Source of the DNA: JBDTMT01 sp033764095
Lineage (GTDB): Bacteria; Desulfobacterota; Binatia; HRBIN30; CADEER01
Length of the DNA: 19,847 nt
Direction of reading: 5' to 3'
Assembly (NCBI GenBank): GCA_033764095.1
Contig: JANRJF010000135.1
Span: forward strand, 1 to 19,847
Of the stretch, positions 15,951-19,847 are shown in pieces. The notes beneath the pieces were generated by a model that saw nothing but the letters and a program-made list of their open reading frames with translations, searched no databases and was not told the origin of the DNA. Position 1 is the first letter of the stretch. The number at the start of each line of letters is the position of its first letter. The position numbers were made by a program, and so were the translations under genes.

Positions 15951-17071
15951 CCGCGCCGCGCCTCGCAGAGGGCGAAGAGCGTCGCGAAGGCGGCGTCGGC
16001 CGTCGCCCGCTGCGCCACCGCGTGCGCCGCCGCGCCCATGCGGGCGCGCGTCGCCGCGTCGAGAAAGGTCTCCAGCCGGCGGGCGGTCTCGCCGGCGTCG
16101 GCGGGATCGGCGACGATCCAGGCCGACGCGCCGTCGCGAAACAATTCCGCCGCGCCGTTGCGGCGGCTGGTGAGCAGCGGCAGCCCGCTCGCCGCCGCCT
16201 CCAGCAGCACCAGGCTGCAGGGATCGTAAAAGGTCGGCTGGACGAACGCGTCGGCGACCGCGAATGCCTCGCGCACGTCGGGGACGACGCCGGCGAAGGT
16301 GACCTGGCCGGCGATGCCGAGCTGCGTGGCGCGCGCCGCGTAGGCCGCCACCGGGCCGCGCCCGGTTACCAGCAGATGGAGCCGCGGCGTGCGCAGCCGG
16401 GCCAGCGCGCGCAGCACCGTCTCCAGGCCCTTGAGGGGGAAGTTGTGCGCCGCGAACAGCAGCACGACCTGATCGGCCCAGCCGCCGCGCTGGCGCAGCC
16501 GCTGCCGCACCGCGGGCTGCGGCGCGGCGAAGCGGGCGGCGTCGACGCCGTTGTGGATCACCGTCACGCGCTCCGCCGCCAGGCCATGCGCGCTGCACAG
16601 ATCGCGCTTGGTCATCTCCGACACGGCGACGACATGGCCGCGCTGCGCCACGTACTGGCGGCGCTCGAGCGCGCGGAGGTCGGCGAGACGCCGGCGGCGG
16701 TGGCGCGAGGCGCGCGCCCGCAGCCGCTGCCAGCCCGACAGCGCGCGCAGCTGCTGGCGATCGTTGACCAGGCGGCTGCCGAACTGCGGCTGCAGCAGGT
16801 CGTAGCGCCAGCCGACACCGAGATCGTGCACCAGGTCGACGCGCAGATCGGCGAGACACGCCGCGACGCGCGCGCCGAGCGCCAGGCGCGAGTCGGCCTC
16901 GCCGAGCGCGTAGAGCGCCAGGCCCGGCCGCTGCAGGTCGGCGCGTACGGCCGCGGCGACGACCGACACCGCGTGGCCGCGCGCCAGCAACCACTGCGTC
17001 CACTGCCAGGCCCAGTGCTCCAGCCCGCCGCGGTCGGGGTCGAAGCGATCGAGCACCAACGCGAGGTGCAT
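15947..17071 (-). CDS. Glycosyltransferase family 4, WaaG-like
   Basis: 374-residue GT-B retaining glycosyltransferase resembling LPS-core WaaG. It opens MHLALVLDRFDPDRGGLEHW with the glycine-rich acceptor-side loop. Then come ERRQYVAQRGHVVAVSEMTK, VIHNGVD, LLFAAHNFPLKGLETVLRAL and TGRGPVAAYA, followed by FVQPTFYDPCSLVLLEAAAS and GLPLLTSRRNGAAEL, which hold the E-x7-E-type donor motif. The AHNFPLKGL and PTFYDPCSLV signatures are specific to WaaG-like members. The ATG at 17071 is chosen because the fold begins there, although the frame is open to 17140. It is 34 nt downstream of the dehydratase and overlaps the next GT by ATGA. It probably adds a hexose to a core or surface oligosaccharide. 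Confidence 0.9.
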   Translation of the reverse strand: MHLALVLDRFDPDRGGLEHWAWQWTQWLLARGHAVSVVAAAVRADLQRPGLALYALGEADSRLALGARVAACLADLRVDLVHDLGVGWRYDLLQPQFGSRLVNDRQQLRALSGWQRLRARASRHRRRRLADLRALERRQYVAQRGHVVAVSEMTKRDLCSAHGLAAERVTVIHNGVDAARFAAPQPAVRQRLRQRGGWADQVVLLFAAHNFPLKGLETVLRALARLRTPRLHLLVTGRGPVAAYAARATQLGIAGQVTFAGVVPDVREAFAVADAFVQPTFYDPCSLVLLEAAASGLPLLTSRRNGAAELFRDGASAWIVADPADAGETARRLETFLDAATRARMGAAAHAVAQRATADAAFATLFALCEARRG

Positions 17072-17105
17072 ACGGCCGAGTGGCGTGCGCGCGAGGGCGC
17101 GCCGC

Positions 17106-18104
17106 TCACACCTGGTAGCCGTCGGCACGCACGCGGGCACGGTTGGCCGCCTCGCGGTACCACGCCACCGTCGCGTCGAGGCCGCGCTCGAGATGCCACG
17201 CCGGGCGCCAGCCGGTCAGCGCCCGCAGGCGCGCACTGCAGCCAAGCAGGCGCTCGACCTCGGCGCCGGCGGGGCGCAGCCGCTCGGCCGACTCGACCAC
17301 GCGCGCGCCGGGGCGGACGCGCGCGATCAACGCCCGCGCCAGGTCGTCGATGGCGATCTCCTGCCCGCTGGCGACGTTGAGCGTCTCGCCGCTCAGCCCC
17401 GGCGCGGCGGCCACCGCGACGAAGGCGCGCGCCAGGTCCTCGACGTAGGTGAAGTCGCGGCGCGGCGTCAGGTTGCCGAGCGCGACGACGTCGGCGCCGG
17501 CAAACAGCTGGGTGAGGATCGCCGGGATCACCGCGCGCGCCGACTGGCGCGGGCCGAAGGCGTTGAACGGGCGCAGCACGACGACCGGCACCCCGAAGCT
17601 GTGCGCGAACGACTCCGCCAGCTGGTCGGCGGCGATCTTGCTCGCCGCGTACGGCGACTGCGCCCGTTGCGGGTGCCGCTCGTCCATCGGCACCCGCTGC
17701 GCGCTGCCGTAGACCTCGGAGCTGGAGGTGATGACGACGCGCGCCAGCGCGGCGCGGCGCGCCGCCTGCAGGACGTGCAACGTGCCGCTGATGTTGGTGG
17801 CGACGTAGGCTTCCGGTGCCGCGTACGAGTACGGGATGCCGCTCAAGGCGGCCAGGTGCAACGCCACGCTGGTGCCGCGCGCCGCGGCCTCGACGCTGCC
17901 CGGGTCGCGCACGTCGCCCGCCACCACCTCGACCGTGTCGCGCACCTCGCGCGGCAGCGCGTCGAGCCAGCCGCGCGCGCCGCTGGCGACGTAGCGCACC
18001 AGGCCGCGCACCGTCGCTCCCGCGTGCACCAGCGCCTCGACGACATGGCTGCCGATGAAGCCACCCGCGCCGGTGACCAGAACGCGCGTCCCCGCCAGGC
18101 TCAT
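17106..18104 (-). CDS. NAD-dependent nucleotide-sugar 4,6-dehydratase/epimerase (extended SDR, LegB-like)
   Basis: 332-residue extended short-chain dehydrogenase acting on an NDP-sugar. It has the Rossmann loop VTGAGGFIGSH (10-20), HLAAL (83-87), ITSSSEVYGSA (125-135), the catalytic YAASK (Tyr152, Lys156), RPFNAFGPRQSARAVIP (178-194) and RRDFTYVEDLARAF further on. The full pattern closely follows LegB-type UDP-GlcNAc 4,6-dehydratases (GWLDALP, PYSY, PYAASKIAADQLAESF). Glu130 in SSSE is the position used by dehydratases, where simple epimerases have SSAAVYG, which favours dehydration. No other legionaminic-acid genes are present, so the end product is open. It is the first gene of the four-gene minus-strand operon and diverges from the methyltransferase across 54 nt. 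Confidence 0.9.
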   Translation of the reverse strand: MSLAGTRVLVTGAGGFIGSHVVEALVHAGATVRGLVRYVASGARGWLDALPREVRDTVEVVAGDVRDPGSVEAAARGTSVALHLAALSGIPYSYAAPEAYVATNISGTLHVLQAARRAALARVVITSSSEVYGSAQRVPMDERHPQRAQSPYAASKIAADQLAESFAHSFGVPVVVLRPFNAFGPRQSARAVIPAILTQLFAGADVVALGNLTPRRDFTYVEDLARAFVAVAAAPGLSGETLNVASGQEIAIDDLARALIARVRPGARVVESAERLRPAGAEVERLLGCSARLRALTGWRPAWHLERGLDATVAWYREAANRARVRADGYQV

Positions 18105-18158
18105 GCCGTCGTCTGCGCAAGTTCACGGGCCGGGCGCAAGCGTGCTAACCCACGCGGC

Positions 18159-18746
18159 GTGCATCCGGCGGTCTTCCAGGCCTTCGACCGCATCTGCCGG
18201 GCGCGTGGCGCCGGCGGGGCGGTGCTGGAGATCGGCGCCACGCCGACGCCCGACACGCTGCTCTGCCTGCCGGCACTCGCCGGTGCGCGCGAGAAGCTCG
18301 GCGTCAATCTCGACGGGCCGCACCAGTGCGCCGGTTTCACCATCGCGCGCGGCGACGCGCGCCAGCTCGAGCTGCCGGCGGCGCGCTTCGACACCATCCT
18401 CTGCAACTCGGTGCTGGAACACGACCCGCACTTCTGGCGCACGCTCGCCGAGATGCGCCGCGTCGCGCGGCCGGGCGCGCTGCTCGTGATCGGCGTGCCG
18501 GCGTACGGTGTGCCGCCGCGCCGGCGCCTGCTGCGCGGGCTGCGACGGCTGCCGCTGTTGGGGCCGCGCGTGGAGTCGGCGTTGGCCTCGACGCCGACCT
18601 TGCTGCCGCACCAGTTCCCCGGCGACTACTACCGCTTCTCCGCCCAGGCGATGCGCGAGGTGCTGCTGGAAGGACTGGACGCAGTCGAGGTGGACTCGAT
18701 CCTGTCGCCGCCGCGCGTGATCGGATCTGGGGTCGTGCCGGGTTGA
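18159..18746 (+). CDS. Small SAM-dependent methyltransferase (class I)
   Basis: 195-residue Rossmann-type methyltransferase. Motif I is GAVLEIGATPTPDTLL (20-35), an unusual form because the GxG is only partly kept. ARGDARQLELPAARFDTILC (63-82) and NSVLEHDPHFWRTLAEMRRV (83-102) form the Methyltransf_11-like core (FDxIxxNxVLEH), followed by RPGALLVIGVPAYG. The substrate is unknown; a glycan, lipid or small metabolite near the polysaccharide operon is plausible. The start is taken as the GTG at 18159 because the fold starts there and the sequence upstream belongs to the divergent promoter region; no ribosome site is evident, so it may be nearly leaderless. Its TGA lies in the arm of the hairpin shared with the sulfotransferase. 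Confidence 0.82.
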   Translation: MHPAVFQAFDRICRARGAGGAVLEIGATPTPDTLLCLPALAGAREKLGVNLDGPHQCAGFTIARGDARQLELPAARFDTILCNSVLEHDPHFWRTLAEMRRVARPGALLVIGVPAYGVPPRRRLLRGLRRLPLLGPRVESALASTPTLLPHQFPGDYYRFSAQAMREVLLEGLDAVEVDSILSPPRVIGSGVVPG

Positions 18747-18828
18747 GCGTTCCTTCACCACGACGACACCACGACACAACGACATGCCGTGGTGCCGTCG
18801 TGTCGTCGTGGTGAGGGGACGCTCAATC
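18741..18828. repeat. Convergent-junction hairpin of octamer-like units containing both stop codons
   Basis: 88-nt inverted repeat. Arms 18741-18777 and 18792-18828 match at 32 of 37 positions, and three of the five differences are G-U pairs in plus-strand RNA. The inner part is built of CACCACGA, CACCACGA and CACAACGA-type units. Each arm starts with TTGAGCG, so the TGA of the methyltransferase (18744-18746) and the TGA of the sulfotransferase (complement of 18823-18825) are symmetric parts of the same element. It is likely a bidirectional terminator; no T-tract is present. Confidence 0.85.
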
Positions 18829-19782
18829 GTACCCGAGCGCCGTTGCCAAGGGCCCGCACAGCGCGAGCACCTCGCCGGCCCGCGGATCGCCGCGCGGCAC
18901 CGCGAGTCGTTGCGCGTCGACGCCGACCGACACAGGCGCCGGCGGCAGCGACAGGAACGACGCCAGTCGCGCCGGCGCGTCGCCGGCGAAGTCCTCCAGG
19001 CGCAGGTGCAGGACGCGCTCGGCCGGCAGCGCCGCGAGCGCGGCGCGCGCGAGATCGACCTGGTAGCGCCAGGCGAGCGCATTGCGCACGTGCTGCGCAT
19101 CGCCGGCGAGGCGCGCCGTATCGCGGCCGGCGCTGGCGTATGCGGCGGCGAGCACGACGCGACCGAGCGGGTGATCGGGCTGCGTGGTGACGTGCGCGCG
19201 GCGCAACGCGGCGGCGAGCGGATGGCGCGTCAGCCACACCACCTGCGCGGCGGGGAAGGTGCGCAGGAAGGCGGGCAGGACCAGGATCAGCTCGGGCAGC
19301 TTGAGGCCCCAGCGCCCCGTGTCGCTGAGCCACACGCCATAGATGGACTCGGCCACCTGGTGAATCGCGTCGGCCGACGGCGCATCGTTGCCGGCGAGCA
19401 CCGACTCGTAGACCAGCGGCGCCCACTCGACCGAGTCGAAGCTCTCGTTCACCCGCGTGCCGAGCACCACGCCGAGCCGCGCGGCGGCTTCCGCCAGCAC
19501 GCGCGTGCCGCCGCCGCCGGTGCCGAGCAGCAGCACCGGGCGCTCCTCGGCGCCGCGCCACGGCCGGGCCGGCGCGCGCCGCGCCAGGCCGGCGACCAGC
19601 GTCTCGAGATAGTCGAGGCGGGCGCGCTGCCAGGCGATCGTCTCGCGCTGCGCCGCCAGCGCGTCCTCGACCCCGGCGAGGCGCGCCAGCCGGCGCGCGA
19701 CCCGCCCACGTGCCCGATCGAGGCGCCGCGTCACCTCGGTCGGCACGCCGGCGCGCGCGATCCAGTCCCAGCGCGAGCGCAT
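18823..19782 (-). CDS. Sulfotransferase family protein
   Basis: 319-residue P-loop-like sulfotransferase, which would move sulfate from PAPS to a hydroxyl or amine of an acceptor. RPVLLLGTGGGGTRVLAEAA (81-100) is the 5'-phosphosulfate loop. WGLKLPELILVLPAFLRTFP (158-177) and VVWLTRHPLAAALR (181-194) give the 3'-phosphate-binding RHP region, and VLHLRLEDFAGD (257-268) plus the C-terminal CGPLATALGYD (309-319) are typical of bacterial family members. An N-terminal Arg-rich helix (about 18-70) precedes the fold. The ATG at 19782 is chosen because AGGAG lies 5 nt before it; the frame is open to a GTG at 19797. Next to glycan genes, its acceptor may be a surface polysaccharide or lipid, which is inference. 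It converges on the methyltransferase. Confidence 0.85.
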   Translation of the reverse strand: MRSRWDWIARAGVPTEVTRRLDRARGRVARRLARLAGVEDALAAQRETIAWQRARLDYLETLVAGLARRAPARPWRGAEERPVLLLGTGGGGTRVLAEAAARLGVVLGTRVNESFDSVEWAPLVYESVLAGNDAPSADAIHQVAESIYGVWLSDTGRWGLKLPELILVLPAFLRTFPAAQVVWLTRHPLAAALRRAHVTTQPDHPLGRVVLAAAYASAGRDTARLAGDAQHVRNALAWRYQVDLARAALAALPAERVLHLRLEDFAGDAPARLASFLSLPPAPVSVGVDAQRLAVPRGDPRAGEVLALCGPLATALGYD

Positions 19783-19847
19783 GCGCGCTCCTAGCACGGC
19801 ACCTCCCGGCGGACACGCCGGCGGCGGTTCACGCTCCGCGATGGACA

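Noticed and set aside
15951..17003. N-terminal 351-codon extension of the glycosyltransferase ending at 14880
   Set aside because: It overlaps the WaaG-like gene out of frame and has no protein-like pattern. The real gene starts at the ATG at 15950, which overlaps the upstream stop as ATGA.
18122..18151. Promoter for the methyltransferase (TTCACG, then TAACCC)
   Set aside because: Weak matches to both hexamers with 18-nt spacing; not better than expected by chance.

Overview
The window is about 19.8 kb of very GC-rich bacterial DNA, almost fully coding. Several features indicate a diderm (Gram-negative) organism. DnaK carries the N-terminal-quadrant insert typical of diderm Hsp70s (IVKADNGDAWVE), there is a lipoprotein with a periplasmic-binding fold, and there are heptosyltransferase-type (GT9) and WaaG-like (GT4) glycosyltransferases. 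With an alpha2-type glycyl-tRNA synthetase and gene junctions full of short tandem-repeat palindromes, the style suits a deltaproteobacterial, Myxococcota or Binatota-like environmental lineage. That placement is inference; there is no rRNA or tRNA here to anchor it.

Layout. 1-729 (-): 5' part of glycyl-tRNA synthetase. 926-4534: three lipid-carrier or glycosyl-transfer genes in mixed orientation, namely a WecA/TagO/MraY-family phosphoglycosyltransferase (+), a divergent MurG-family GlcNAc transferase (-) and a striking homologue of eukaryotic ALG1 beta-mannosyltransferase (+). 4638-5399 (-): recO. 5512-12858 (+): a chaperone and housekeeping run of grpE, dnaK, terminator, dnaJ, an LppC/LpoA-like lipoprotein gene broken by an in-frame TAG, thiL and larB. 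12970-13639 (+): a vapBC toxin-antitoxin pair with its own palindromic operator; the toxin is frameshifted. 18104-13779 (-): a surface-polysaccharide operon (LegB-like nucleotide-sugar dehydratase, WaaG-like GT4, a second GT4-type enzyme, GT9). 18159-19782: a small SAM methyltransferase (+) facing a sulfotransferase (-).

How the genes work together. The chaperone genes form the DnaK folding machine. The 17-18 kb operon plus the methyltransferase and sulfotransferase probably build and decorate a surface glycan. The most interesting hypothesis concerns 926-4534. Its three activities correspond by family to the first three committed steps of eukaryotic dolichol-linked N-glycan assembly: Alg7 (WecA family), Alg13/14 (MurG family) and Alg1. 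The window may therefore encode a bacterial polyprenyl-PP-GlcNAc2-Man-like lipid-linked oligosaccharide route. The ALG1 resemblance is strong by motif; the pathway is inference.

The second notable theme is the gene junctions. Three convergent pairs (wecA-like/murG-like, ALG1-like/recO, methyltransferase/sulfotransferase) meet in long imperfect hairpins built of tandem 7- or 8-nt units, and the stop codons of both genes lie inside the hairpin. Related heptamer repeats occur at 785-910 and just before larB.
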